NCBI RefSeq assembly: GCF_004664715.2
Contig: NC_051071.1
Coordinates: 30,134,161 to 30,198,160 of the forward strand
Source: Peromyscus leucopus
Taxonomy: Eukaryota > Chordata > Mammalia > Rodentia > Cricetidae
Direction: 5' to 3'
DNA: 64,000 nucleotides
In this document: positions 1 to 11,092 of the stretch, piece by piece
Layout of the letters: every line of letters begins with the position of its first letter
Position numbering within the stretch: position 1 is the first letter of the stretch
Position numbers and translations under genes: made by a program
The notes under the pieces: model-generated
What the model was told of the DNA's origin: nothing
Database searches by the model: none
Seen by the model: the letters and a program-made list of their open reading frames with translations, nothing else

Positions 1-285
1 GTGGTACCAGGTCCCGGGCTCACTGCATGAGATAGCTTTTTGAAACCCGGGACTTGTACAGGGACGCTTGGCTCAATCTGAGAGGAGGGGACTGGACCTG
101 CCTGGACTGAGTCTATCAGGTCGATCTCAGTCCTCGAGGGTGGCCTTGATCTGGAGGTGGTGGGAATGGGGGGTGTGCTGGGGGGAAGGGGAGGGGGGCA
201 GGAAGGGGGAGAACAAGGGAATCTGTGGCTGTTATGTAGAAGTGAATAGTATTGTAAAATAAAATAAATAAATAAATAAAATTAT
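1..285 (+). mobile_element. L1 LINE 3' end (3' UTR and A-rich tail), cut by window edge
   Basis: The sequence matches the L1 3' UTRs at 11105-11388 and about 52370-52640 almost base for base, including the shared string gcagggacgcttggctca (with one-base changes). A G-rich polypurine stretch lies at about 158-212. The copy ends in an AATAAA-rich tail (about 258-285), as expected for target-primed reverse transcription. Its 5' part lies outside the window. No coding part is visible, so it is a dead relic. The similarity between the three copies suggests a recently active rodent L1 subfamily. Confidence 0.85.
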
Positions 286-837
286 GAGCAGAAAGAACAA
301 AAAAGGGAAAGAGAGGCAATGAATATAAGCAAAATGTATAGAAATTCCATAATGAAATTCATTACTTCGTACAATTAATACATACTAATTAATACAATTT
401 TTAAAACTCAAGCAATTGAATCTAGTAACTTTAGCTCAATTGAATTTATTTGCAGCTTAATGTTGAAAGATAGATGTTATACCTATAACACAGTTATCTA
501 CCTTTTTTGAATTTAGTACTATCACAAATAATACTCAAATTTTATTGCAAAGGAAAGGCTATTAATGATAATTTAACCAATAATATTTGTGAACTTCCTC
601 AATACACTAGGTTTGATAGTATAAATATGTAACTGTGCACTGATCAACAAAAATGAATCTTGGGGTATCCCCAGTGCAATTAAGACTCTTTGTTAAGTTC
701 CAAAGAGCTAAACTAAACCCAATATTGTAGATATTAATTGCTTCATTTTTTCCCACAGTCATCCATTCTGATAACAAAAAATTCAACTTGATTTGAATCT
801 GTGTTGAACAAAATTCTTCATTTACATGAAAAAGATC
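286..837. other. AT-rich stretch, no recognisable gene or repeat
   Basis: Unique-looking AT-rich DNA. I see no open frame of note, no splice-like architecture and no repeat family that I recognise. Confidence 0.4.
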
Positions 838-1322
838 CTTTAGCCATAGGTGGGTGTGGAAAGAATAAGGGTGTAATTCAGCCCAGAGTGGCCTTTATCT
901 CCCATCAGGTAAGGCAAAAAGCCTTCCTTAAAACCCAGTGAGATTGAGTTTAACATAAACTTCCTGAAGTCCAACTTCAAAAGTCCCCATAGTCTATCAT
1001 AGTCTCAACCCCATTTCAAAGTCCAACATCTCTGGTATTCATGGCATTCTCTTAACTGTAACTCCCTGTAAAACCAAAACCAAAAAAGCAGATCACATAC
1101 TTCCAATATTCAATGACACAGAATATATGTTACCATTACAAAGGGAAGGAAAAGGGTAAAATGAAAAAAATACTGGACCAAAGAAAGAACAAAACCTAGC
1201 AGGGCAAACTCCAAATTCTACATCTCCATGTCTGATGTCACAGCATTCTCCATATTTTCAACTCCTTTCAGCTTTGTTAATAAGACATAATTCTCTCTCT
1301 TGGGCTGGTCCCATACCTGGTA

Positions 1323-1958
1323 TGTGTAGACACTAAAAGCATGACTGCTCCATGGTATGGTTAAAGGAAAGGCTTTTATTGTAGATATGAAGGAGAGGGC
1401 AGCTAGAGGTGTGTAGAAGAGTCCAGAGCAAAGAGAAAAAGCAGTAGGCCGAACGTGACCAGCAGACTGGTCCTGGTCATCAAAGAAGCAGAACAGAGAT
1501 GGTGGGTGGGGAAGACTGAGTAGGAGAGCATGGGAGAGCAGAGAGAGGGAGAGGAGGGAGAGAGAGAGAGAAAGGAAGAGAAGGAGACTGAGTGAAGAAG
1601 ACAAAAAGCATGCAGGAAAAAGAACAGAGCATAGTCAAAATAGTAGGGATATGAAGAGAATGAGTAGCTGAGGCGAGGGAAGCCACAAGCTGAAGAAGTT
1701 TATGGTAGAGGAGGATGTGAGAAAAGCTTGGATTCTAGTATGGACTATGAAATGTATAACAGGGAGCCTGGAGGCTAGTGTGTGATTTGATATGCAGTTA
1801 GGCACCACAAATAGTCATTTGTCCCTTCTACTAAGGATAACGGAATTGGCTCCTTTTGGTACGGGGGGATCAGAATTGGCTTTGCAAGTTCTTGAGGAAT
1901 ATTGTCTATTGCCTAACTGCCAGAATTTGTGGAAATTGAGTTTTCTCTGAACCCTACA
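1323..1958 (-). mobile_element. Solo LTR inserted in the MaLR internal region
   Basis: A 636-bp segment starting TGTGTAG and ending CCCTACA, so it has TG...CA ends with short inverted termini. It splits the host element cleanly. On the minus strand an AATAAA signal (plus-strand cttttatt at 1373-1380) lies about 55 bases before the element end, the usual R/U5 layout, which sets the orientation. The middle (about 1500-1600) is GA-rich. I could not find a convincing target-site duplication, so the boundaries are good to a few bases only. Family unknown. Confidence 0.5.
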
Positions 1959-2045
1959 ATCTGCAGTTCTCCTTAGCAGGTATCCCATGACTCTGGCATC
2001 TCCAACATCTTGGAGTCTCCAGTATAATTCAGGCTTCATTTATGT

Positions 2046-2074
2046 ATGTATGTGTGTGTGTGTGTATTCATTCA
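2046..2074. repeat. Short TG-rich simple repeat
   Basis: Imperfect TGTA/TG tract inside the MaLR internal region. Confidence 0.6.
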
Positions 2075-2921
2075 TTCATATATACCTTCACAGCTTCATT
2101 TAATGCCCTTTATAGGCCTCCATGAAGGGATACTCCTGCTATACACCTGGCTTTACAGGCTTTATTTAACCACAAAGGGGGATTCCACAACCTCTGTTTT
2201 TTGGATCCTTAATTCTAAAATCAAAACCTGTGGCCAAAGCTGAAAAGTTCTGCTGCTTGCTGGGGCCAGAATTTGCCCTGCTCCTCCAATTACCTTTTCA
2301 TTAGCTTTCTGTTATTGATGGTTTCCTTTACTGTTTACTTTTCTTTAATTCCTTTTCACAAGTTGGAAGCTTATCTAGGTGGGATCTTGTAGTGAGGTCA
2401 CCATACCCTTTATTCCATTTGGCATCAGGCTTTAAAAAAAAAAAAACTTTTTATCTCCTTGAGCACTGGACTTGACTCTATTACACTTCCTGGTGTTCCT
2501 TTTCTCCTGAAACTCTATGTTGTGTATCTCTCTTTGCCCAATTGCTCATTTTCATTTTATATCTGTATAGAAGTCATTACCAATGACCACAGGGCATAGT
2601 CAATACTGTCTTGAAATCTCCTCTGCCAATGTCAGTAACCCAAAGTTCTTCTATTTAGACTCAGGCAGAATTTTGGGACAAGGGCAAAACCCAGCCACAT
2701 TCTTTGACAAAATATCACAAGAATGGCCTCTAGAGAACTTACTAATATTCTTCTCCTCTGAAACTTCTGGAGCTGGGCCATTATAATTTACATTGCTCTA
2801 AGGACCACTGTCTTCCATTGTCCTACTAGTGTGGCCCATTAAATTCAACTGCTTTCTTAATCTAAAGTCCCAAAGTCCACATTCCACCAACAAGCAACAT
2901 GGTCAGGCCTGTCACATCAAT

Positions 2922-2940
2922 ACCCCAATCTCTGGCACCA
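2922..2940 (-). other. tRNA-Leu-like primer binding site
   Basis: The plus strand reads like the CCA end of a leucine tRNA (accccaatctctggcacca), so the minus strand is the primer-binding site. It sits five bases internal to the LTR edge at 2946. Known biology: ERVL and MaLR elements use tRNA-Leu. There is one extra base and two mismatches relative to the tRNA end I remember. Confidence 0.6.
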
Positions 2941-2945
2941 AAATC

Positions 2946-3309
2946 TGTCTTAGTTATTATTGTGGATAAACATCATAACCAATGCAACTCTCATAACAGG
3001 AAGCATTTAGTTGAGGGTTTGCTTACATTTTCAGAGGCTTAGTCCATTCACACCATGGCAGGAAACACAGAGGCACACATGGTACCGGAGCAATAGCTAA
3101 GGACTACAGCCTGATCTGAAAGCAACAGGCCAAGAGAGACTGGGCCTGGCATAGGCTTTGAAACCTCAAAGCTCAACCCCAGTGACATAATTCCACCAAC
3201 AAGGCCATACCTCCTAATCCTTCTAATCTTTTCAAAGAGTTCTACTCCCTGGTGACTAAGCACTCAATTATATGAACCTATGGGAGTCAAACTTATTTAA
3301 ACCACCACA
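2946..3309 (-). mobile_element. MaLR-type LTR (5' LTR of the reverse element)
   Basis: A 364-bp LTR with minus-strand ends TGTGGTGG and CTAAGACA. It is homologous to the LTRs at 50471-50827, 50894-51274 and 54623-54935. Because the primer site and internal region continue on its left side, this is the 5' LTR of the element and not a solo LTR. Many substitutions and small indels mark it as old. Confidence 0.7.
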
Positions 3310-3645
3310 CCAGAGAATTTGCAATGTATCAGACCAACCAAATAAAACAAGGAGTTTGGGCCATGATAGCAACTATAATAGAAACAGTTGATCAAATGAC
3401 TATACTTCCTGGTATACTCAAGCAAAGGCTCTCTGAGTTTTCATTCAATTCTAGAAGTTTGTGGGCAACTATATCATTGATCTGAGTGTTTCTTTCAATC
3501 TACGTATCAGTTCATGATAAATAGACTTGAAGCACCTATTATGATTACATATAGAAATTGTCAAAGAGTATATTTAATTAAAAAATAAAACCCTTTTATA
3601 AGCATCCTAAGGGAGGCAGGAAGAACAAGATAAACTAGTTCTTTT
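3310..3645. other. No recognisable gene or repeat
   Basis: AT-rich unique-looking DNA; nothing identifiable seen. Confidence 0.4.
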
Positions 3646-3838
3646 AAGAACCTAGTGTTGGGCCAGGCGGTGGTGGTGCACGCCTTTAATCCCAGCACTC
3701 TGGAGGCAGAGCCAGGCGGATCTCTGTGAGTTCGAGGCCAGCCTGGGCTACCAAGTGAGCTCCAGGAAAGGCGCAAAGCTACACAGAGAAACCCTGTCTC
3801 GAAAAACCAAAAAAAAAAAAAAAAGAACCTAGTGTTGG
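3646..3838 (+). mobile_element. B1 SINE with 16-bp target-site duplication
   Basis: A full-length B1 (body about 3662-3822, A tail about 3809-3824) with recognisable A box and B box regions, cctttaatcccagcactc and gttcgaggccagcctggg. The 3' half has the cricetid-like string ggaaaggcgcaaagctacac. The copy is flanked by direct repeats aagaacctagtgttgg at 3646-3661 and 3823-3838, so the insertion is recent and its edges are exact. B1 derives from 7SL RNA and is moved by L1 machinery. Confidence 0.95.
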
Positions 3839-4148
3839 AAGTTATTATACATTTGATACATTTGAGTGTTTTATATTCAGTATCTAATCTCACCAAAATG
3901 TATTACACTGAGCTATTACAATATACATATTATACTGAGGAAGTTAATAAATGGAGTAGATTATACCACATCTCCAAAACTGTATCATAAGAGCATAAGT
4001 AAGGATTTTCTTCTCAAATAAACTACTGTTGCAAGACTCTAGCCAATCTATTGTGGTCTTGAAATTTTTATTTCTGCTCTTTTATCTGATACCATTAAGA
4101 GGAAGACTATCAGTCTACTTGAACCAATTCAACCCAACAAAACTCTCA

Positions 4149-4170
4149 ACCCCCCCCCCCAAAAAAAAAA
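4149..4170. repeat. C-run followed by A-run
   Basis: About 11 C then 10 A: a homopolymer junction prone to slippage and to sequencing error. Confidence 0.8.
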
Positions 4171-4232
4171 GATGACTTTGTTAAATTTGGAAGCTACAGA
4201 CAGGAATTGGACAAGATTTCTTCTTTTAGGAG

Positions 4233-4456
4233 AGTTTAAATCTGGGATTGGAGAGATGGATTAAGAGCACATAATGCTCTTAGAGAAGACCTCAATTTGG
4301 TTGCCAGCACCCATTTCAAGCAGATCAAACTATCTGTAACTACAGATCCAGGGAATATGATGCCCTCTTCTGGATTCTGAAGGCACATGCATTCACTTGC
4401 ACATATCCAAATAATTAAAATAAAAATAAAATATTATAGGAAGAAAGTTTAAATCT
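4233..4456 (+). mobile_element. B2 SINE with 11-bp target-site duplication
   Basis: Body about 4244-4445, beginning with the tRNA-derived head (ggagagatgg, ttaagagcac) and continuing with the typical B2 motif gatgccctcttctgg, then an A-rich tail with AATAAA-like units. It is flanked by agtttaaatct at 4233-4243 and 4446-4456. B2 copies carry an internal Pol III promoter; this one is diverged in the B-box region. Confidence 0.85.
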
Positions 4457-4626
4457 AATGAAAAGGACAAATGTGCAAATAGAAATAGAAATGTTCAAAA
4501 CATTGTCATCAACATTAAATGAGCTCATACTGGTCCCTCCCTGATTGGCCCACTCCTCTTCTCCCATGATCTTCTTTTCTATAACATTCATTCTTACCAC
4601 TATGAATTTCTCTTGAGCCTTTTCAC

Positions 4627-4799
4627 AGTCAGTTTTTGTCAACTTGACATAAACATAGAGTCAACAGGGAAGAGAGAACCTCAACTGATGAACTGCCTTG
4701 ATCAGATTTACCTGCGAGCATGTCTGTGAGGCATTGTCTTAATTTCTAATGGATTTAAGAGGCCATCAATTGTAGATTGTACTATCCCTGGGCAGGTAG
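4627..4799 (+). mobile_element. MaLR-type LTR, 5' part (split element)
   Basis: Begins near ttttgtcaacttgacat, a start typical of a rodent LTR family that also occurs at 27600-28029. The sequence continues to ctatccctgggcaggtaga and then breaks off. The same family resumes at about 5929. The intervening 1.1 kb is a later insertion. Family assignment (MaLR class) is by eye. Confidence 0.5.
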
Positions 4800-5928
4800 A
4801 ACTGAGAAGAGCAGGCCATGCACCTAAACAGGGCAGCACAATGAAGCCAATCCTGTTGTTAGTGAAGGTGGGTCAGCCAGCTCAGAAGATGTGAGCATGG
4901 GAGAGCTGCCCATATTTCTCATCTGCCTTATGGCTGCATGGACTTGGAGGGGTCCCCCCATCAATATCTGAGGCAGGTGAGAAAGCCAGCCCTGTGGCAA
5001 TAACTGTGAGAGAGCCATCCCTGACCCCCACCACCAGCTGCAACACTCAGGAGAGCAGGCCCTGCACCTCTCCAGGGCAGCACAATTGAGTCAACACAGT
5101 TAGTGCAGCTATGAGAAAGCAAGCCCCCAATCTGTGACCATGGGACAGTTGTCCCCACTACCTATCTGTCTTGTGGTAATAGGGGCAAGGGAGAAGAGCC
5201 TTCCTTCCCAATCCCTGCCAATCAATGCCAGAGCCAGGTGGGAGAGATGGCCCTGCAGTTATAAGAGTAGGAGAGCCATTCCTGTCCCCCACCAACTGCA
5301 CCTCTCCAGGGCAGCACAAATGAGCCAACACTATTAGTGCAGCTGTGGGTGAGCCAGCCCTGAATCGTAAGCATGGGACAGCTGTCCTCATTTCCCATCC
5401 GACAGACCAACCCTACAGCTGCCCAGGTACAGACCCAGAATTATGACTTGGCCTGCCCCAACATCTGTCCCATCTGTGATCTGCTGTAGGACGTGAAGGG
5501 GACCTGACCTGAAGACCCAAAGCTTCAGGATCCCCATAACACAGAGTGCCAGGAGGATGTCCAGGAAGAGTCCTAGTGGGGGCCCAGCATCCAACATGTA
5601 GTGGAGACCAGGAGCTTCGAACCAGACCAATGACTCTTTGTAATGAACGCTTGCAAGTAGAGATGTCTGGACAAAGGAGTATACAGCATGACTTGTTGTG
5701 TTGCCCTACAGCTTCCATGATGAGATTTTAAATTCCTTTTTTAAAAATTTTTCTCATTTTATTTTCTTCATTTCTTCTCTTGAATTTTGTTTTATTGGGG
5801 GGGGGGTGGAGTGTGCAGAGATGGAAGACAGATTCAAAGGGACAGGAAAAGAATGGGATCAAGATACATGATGTGAAAAACACATAAGATAAATGAATAA
5901 ATTATTTTTTTAAAGAAAATTAACTGAG
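4800..5928 (+). mobile_element. Inserted repeat with three units of about 240 bp and an A-rich end
   Basis: This segment splits the LTR on either side. A 7-bp direct repeat aactgag lies at both edges (4800-4806 and 5922-5928), a likely target-site duplication. The 5' half is tandemly organised: the block gcacct...cagggcagcacaa recurs at 4820, 5064 and 5299, spacings of 244 and 235. The 3' half is non-repeated, holds a G9 run near 5798, and ends in an A/T-rich tail (about 5880-5920). I recognise it as a dispersed rodent repeat but cannot name it safely. The open frames across it on both strands are short and overlapping and look fortuitous. Confidence 0.5.
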
Positions 5929-6114
5929 CAAGACAATAAGCAGATTTTCTCTATGGTCTCTATGTCAACTCTGTACTCCAGCTTACTGCCTTAAATTCCT
6001 AACTTACACTCCCTCATCATATGCTATGAACTATAAAATGAAATATGTCTTTACTCCCCCGAGTTGCTTTTGGTCAGTGTTTTATCACAGCAATAGGGAA
6101 GCCAATTAGAACAG
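5929..6114 (+). mobile_element. MaLR-type LTR, 3' part (split element)
   Basis: Continuation of the LTR begun at 4627. It contains the usual 3' features of this family: ttgcttttggtcagtgtttt, atcacagcaatag, and an end near caattagaaca. Together the two parts make a near-complete LTR of about 360 bp. Confidence 0.5.
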
Positions 6115-7298
6115 ACCTTGAACCTACCACATGGCTGTACTGCCAGATGCTCATATAGTTCCTTTCCTCTACCCTCCCATTCTTCCTCCTCCTATCAGCA
6201 CCCGCCACACCCTTGTAACTGCCCCCTTATTCAGGACAAACCCTACCCTCTGATGTCTGCAGCTTACAATAAGCATCCCTACTTAGTGTTTTAACCACAT
6301 TACCCTTACCTTCAATAATGTATGATTAAAGTGGTACAGAAATCAAGAGAAATAAACCAGGGAAAGGTTTGCAACTATAATGCTCACAAGTCCCAGAAGA
6401 AAGTTGTAGCGTGTGCTGAGATCAACACTTGGAAGCACTGAGTTAATCCAAAGACAGACAAACAGAGGAGTACTGTGAATAGTACCCTTACTGTGGCTCC
6501 ATGAGAAGGAATTGATGACACAAAGTAAGCTGCTTTAGGGTTTGCTGCTTTCAATACATGTCAAAGATACTGGCATTGTCTGTAATAGTCTTCCTGCTGA
6601 AGCTGAGGTGACTTAGGAGTAGGATTGTGTAAGGGAAAGTGTTTTGGAATTAAGCTTAATCAGCTGCTGAAGAAAACTGACCACTTTCATCTAAACCACA
6701 AAACTAGATGAACACAGCATGCTCTAAGTATATCACACTGTTGTCAGGTGATAACACTCTAGACAATATCCATCATAGAAGGCATGTTGTATTGTAATTG
6801 TTTGGGCCTCCATTTTTTTTCAATTTGATCAAACAAGCCCTATACGGTCAGGGACATATCTAGTATGCATAATATATGAGCGATTTGATGAAAGACTGAA
6901 TAGCAAGAAAATAGCCTGTGCGTTTTGAAGGATACATTGGAAGGCCCCTCAGGGCAGGGCATTTAGGTGGGAAATCTAAACAAAAGGAAGATACACTAAA
7001 GCTTAGAGATGTTTCAGAAAGTGTTCATGAGCAATTAATGCTTTTAGAAGTTCTAATTTCACAGTTAAGGGTAAAAGGCAATAAGAAACAAAACTAAAAA
7101 AGATGAGTGGAGGTCAAATGAAAGAAATTGCTATGTTAGGCTAAGAAATTTGACATTTATCCTGTATACAGTGGTAAAGAATCAGACTCTATTGGAAGAA
7201 TATAGACAGACCAATAAATGCATAGGTTGTTTCTAAGTGTAGAAAATAATAGAAATTATGATGTTTTTCTACAATGAAAAATGACTAGCGTTGGCTAG

Positions 7299-7299
<1 letters not shown>
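6115..7299. other. No recognisable gene
   Basis: Unique-looking, AT-rich. No open frame worth calling and no repeat that I can name. Confidence 0.4.
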
Positions 7300-7353
<54 letters not shown>

Positions 7354-7355
7354 GT
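7300..7355. repeat. (CT)n microsatellite
   Basis: Nearly perfect CT tract of about 55 bp with one TTT interruption. Confidence 0.95.
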
Positions 7356-8423
7356 CTTAGCACAGCTTTTATCTTTAGAGAATCTTCAGACAGCCTCCAT
7401 GATTGGTTCATGGCAAAACACACAAAGGAGATGGGCTGATGTGTATTGATGATTTCCCAAACATTGTGCTACAAAGAAATACCTCAACTTGTATCACCGA
7501 TAGACTCTGTCCTGTTGGACACTTTTTCCCAGTATAGCATGAATAGATGGAAAAGAAGCAGGCAACATAGACTTTAACAGCCCAGGAATAAATAATGCAC
7601 ATTTTTCAAGTAATGTGTGAAGCCAAAAATTTAATTGTTAAAGGTATAAAAGATTCAATCTCCAAGCAAGGTATATTTACCTAGTGACTAGCCAAGTATC
7701 TTTTAAATTACTGTTTAACAGCTACTCTCTTCTCTTATTAAGGAAAATCCATACATGGTATGATATTGTACTGTGGTTTATTATTTCTACTGAGACACAG
7801 ACATGACACCATAACATTAAGAAGTCATGTCTTTAGCCATATTCAAATAAATAAAATACACTAAAAGCCACAATCTGTGAAAGATTGCAGGGTTTCCACA
7901 CAAACATGAAAATGTAGATGCAGACATATGATTTGCTCCATTCTTTCACAAGCCCTTTGCAGCCTGCTTTATGTGGGAAACAAAGAGCTTTTGTGATACA
8001 CATGCTGAGCATCACAAATGCAGAACCCAGCCAAAGAAAATATACAGATACCAGTAGAATAAACCTAGGATGAAAAGCACAGGGGTACCATCGATACAAG
8101 TCTAATTCGCCATTGGTCCCATCTGGTAAGAATCACATCATCAAAATGAGAGCTGGAATAGACCTTCTAGGTCATCCCATCCATCCTCTCGCCAATACAA
8201 CAATCATCTTTTTGAGGACCAAGTCCAGTCATGTGTCTCAAGAGACAACAATTCCACAGATTCTGTGGGCAAGATATTTACCATATTTAAAAAGGCAAAT
8301 GCAATCATAGGAAAGATTTCAATCAATGAAAAATGGGTTCAGTCTTTTAAAACCCCCAGAGGTGGGCTTTTGCAAGTTGAAATTCTCTCAGTATAAAATG
8401 AACTTGAAACACTACTGATGTGC
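7356..8423. other. No recognisable gene
   Basis: Unique-looking sequence. Open frames on both strands (up to 88 codons, 7833-8099 minus) have no motif that I recognise and no supporting splice or promoter context. Confidence 0.35.
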
Positions 8424-8446
8424 AAAAAAAAAAAAAAAAAAAAAAA
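8424..8446. repeat. Poly(A) run of 23
   Basis: A homopolymer; no SINE body is recognisable upstream. Confidence 0.9.
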
Positions 8447-8669
8447 TAGCCATCCATGAGCAATAGAAAAAGCAGCTCAGACCTATGTCAACTTCTAGAA
8501 CATCCCAGGAAAATTCAGTATTAGTGTTTAAATATTTCTGTCCTACAGAAGACACTTGTTATAAGTTGATGCTTTCTAGAGGAACAAAACTAACAGGAGG
8601 GAGAAGGGAGGAGGGAGAAAATGGGGAGAGGGAATAGAAAAAGAGATCTAGAGAAAAATAAGCTTCTTT

Positions 8670-8832
8670 TTGTCATGCTCATTTTATTTGAGCTGCTACC
8701 AGAAGGTGATGCTCATTATCTGGGGTGGGTCTTCCCACATTAATTAAAGCAACCATGACTATTCCTCAGCTGCATATTCCAGCTCAGGTGATTCTAATTT
8801 GTAGCAAATTGTCACTAAAACCTAACATCACA
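8670..8832 (-). mobile_element. Fragment of MaLR/MLT-type LTR, 5' end
   Basis: On the minus strand it starts TGTGATGTTAGG and goes on with motifs typical of this rodent LTR start, including gggaagacccacccca. Only the first 150 or so bases are present; the 3' part is missing. A purine-rich tract (about 8595-8645) lies just outside the truncated end. Confidence 0.4.
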
Positions 8833-9987
8833 GCCTAGGAATGGGGCTGGAAAAAAACTGAACTAAAAATCAACCTGCAGAGGCTCACCAGCAAAGGATG
8901 TTTACATCTCCTTTGAGAGATGATAGGAGATAGAAAGGTGGTTGTCAGGAGAAGTTCTATGCAGAGAGGCAAGGAACAAAATCCAAATGTAGGTCACAGT
9001 TTCCTGGGCCTGAACACAAGATCAAAGTCATTCTGTGGAGTCAGTGTTTGGGAATAGAAAAATATGATCTACTCTAAACAGGTTTTGTTCAGAAGAAAAG
9101 AGAGACTCCAAATGATTGTCACAAAGACTCAGTTTTCGTTGTCCCAAAGACAAATTGAGTTCAAGAGTGATTGTCCCTAAAACTCTTTCATTACAACTAA
9201 GAGCTCTGTGGAAATCAAATTACGTATGTAAGAGATTAAGCAGAGCTACTCTGGATAAAACATGACACTGGAGTGGAGAAGATAATGGAGGTTCCCTCCT
9301 GCTGACATCTCTCTGTTCCTCTTGGAGCCCTTGATATGCTTCTAGAGCACCCCCGTGGAGTTGATTTCAGACACCAGTTCACAACTGGCAAGTGTCAAGT
9401 GGGAGTGAACTCTTCTCATTGGCGACTTCAGCTTATTTTACTTATAGCAATGTCTTATCATCCCCATGTGTTGGAGTTCTCTTAAATCCCATAATCCTAT
9501 CTGTCTCAGTATGCAGTACTCTGTCTGAATATTTTCTGTGGCCTGTGTTCCTGCAGACTGGGCCAGACCAGCCTAAAGAGTTCAACACAGGAAGTATAGC
9601 TAGGAGAAAGAATGCTGGGTCAAGTGGAAAAGAGAAATGGGAGAACTATAAAACAAGGCCAGATTAAGTGTCAAGACCAGGGAGGATGAAATTGGGTATT
9701 GATGGTGTGGCCAACAGTGCTGTTTTGCTAAACGAAATGCACACACCATCCCTCTTTCTAGCCAATGGAAATAGGATTTTGTTTGGACAGTGCACATACC
9801 TCCACCCAGGCTTGCTTTACCCAGGCCAGTTATAGGAATTTATTTCCTTACCAACATTAAGAATAGACATAGGATGGCATTGTCACCAGAGGGATGGCCT
9901 AAAACAGACTTCTGTGAAGAGTGTTCCTAATCCTACAATAGCACAATGACTGTAAGACTCCCCCTTTTATCTGCTGAGTAGTGTATT
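8833..9987. other. No recognisable gene
   Basis: Unique-looking sequence. The longest frame (9392-9667, plus, 91 codons) has no recognisable domain and I do not call it. Confidence 0.35.
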
Positions 9988-10028
9988 TGTGTGTGTGTGT
10001 GTGTGTGCACACAGAGAGAGAGAGAGGA
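9988..10028. repeat. (GT)n(AG)n compound microsatellite
   Basis: GT tract followed by GCACAC and an AG tract. Confidence 0.9.
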
Positions 10029-11092
10029 AGTGTTGTTCTAGCTTACCATAGAACTTCATTCAAGGAATTAAGGAGTTTCTTAGAAAATTCTGAATGTGGC
10101 TCTGCAAGAGTCATCTTGACAACCTAGGAGAACACCCTGTAAGATGTCTACATAGACATACTCAGTTTCACAATAGAATAATTAATCAACCCAGAAACTG
10201 TTCTGTTTTGAGAAGAAATATTAGTTCTTTATTCCACATAAGTTTTTTTGAAATGGGGATTTCTGGTCCTGTTAAACTACAGTTGGCTCTGAATTTATGG
10301 AGATTAAAAGGAAAACTGAATCTATATTAAAAATGCACAGACCCTCAGTTATTGTTATTATTCCCTAAATACTATAGTAAACACCATCTACATATTATTT
10401 ACATTTTACTAGGTATTTGGGGCAATGTACAGATGATTTAGAATAGATGGGGATATATGCATAGGGTAGATACACACACTATACTGTTCAAAATAAGGAA
10501 TTTGATCATCTTCAGATTTTGTAACTTCACTGAGTTCTTGACTCAGTCCCATGTGTATTCTGCAAAATTATTGTATCCAAATTGATACGGGAGAATGAAA
10601 AAATTTTTACAACTTGGTTCACAAATTGTTATTCCCTAGTCACTTAGGAATACTTACAGTTGGTTTTATACCTGTTGCCAAACAATTTTTTCTTAGAATA
10701 TAATATGAAGAACAGTCAATAAATGTGACAGAAGAAAAATATGAGCTTATTTTATCAGATGAAGTCACAGTTTCTTCCCAAATTGAAGGTAACAGTTAAA
10801 ATATTTACACATTGTACAATGGCATGCCAAGTTGAGGAAAGAAATAATTTTCCCTTGGGAAAACCAAGGAAGATGAAAGTAATGCCTATGTATATGGACC
10901 ATTTTTGTCTATTGATTCATGCCCAAAATGTAACAACATGACTGGATAATGCTGGGTGCCTTGTAGGCACATAATTGGTTAATTAAAGAAAACCAATGAT
11001 TTTGAAATTTATATTTATTTTCAGTTTTATGAAGACATTTCCTGGTTGCATACAGCATATGTAAGTGTGAGGCAGGCTGGGCTGGTAGCAAG
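10029..11092. other. No recognisable gene
   Basis: AT-rich, unique-looking DNA. No feature that I can support. Confidence 0.4.

Larger units (their letters stand above)
838..2945 (-). mobile_element. MaLR/ERVL-type internal region, reverse orientation, interrupted
   Basis: Read on the minus strand, this segment directly follows the LTR at 2946-3309. Five bases after the LTR edge, 2922-2940 matches the 3' end of tRNA-Leu (accccaatctctggcacca, a near match), the primer expected for ERVL/MaLR elements. The rest resembles the non-coding internal region of rodent MaLR retrotransposons and has no long open frame. A separate LTR at 1323-1958 interrupts it: the internal sequence stops near 1322 and resumes near 1960 at ctgcagttctcc. 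No matching LTR is visible at the distal end (near 838), so the far LTR is missing or too diverged. The family name is recognised by eye; the primer-site match is the strongest evidence. Confidence 0.65.

Noticed and set aside
5413..5718. 101-codon minus frame in a GC-richer area
   Set aside because: Lies within the inserted repeat 4800-5928, is mirrored by frames in other phases, and has no domain.
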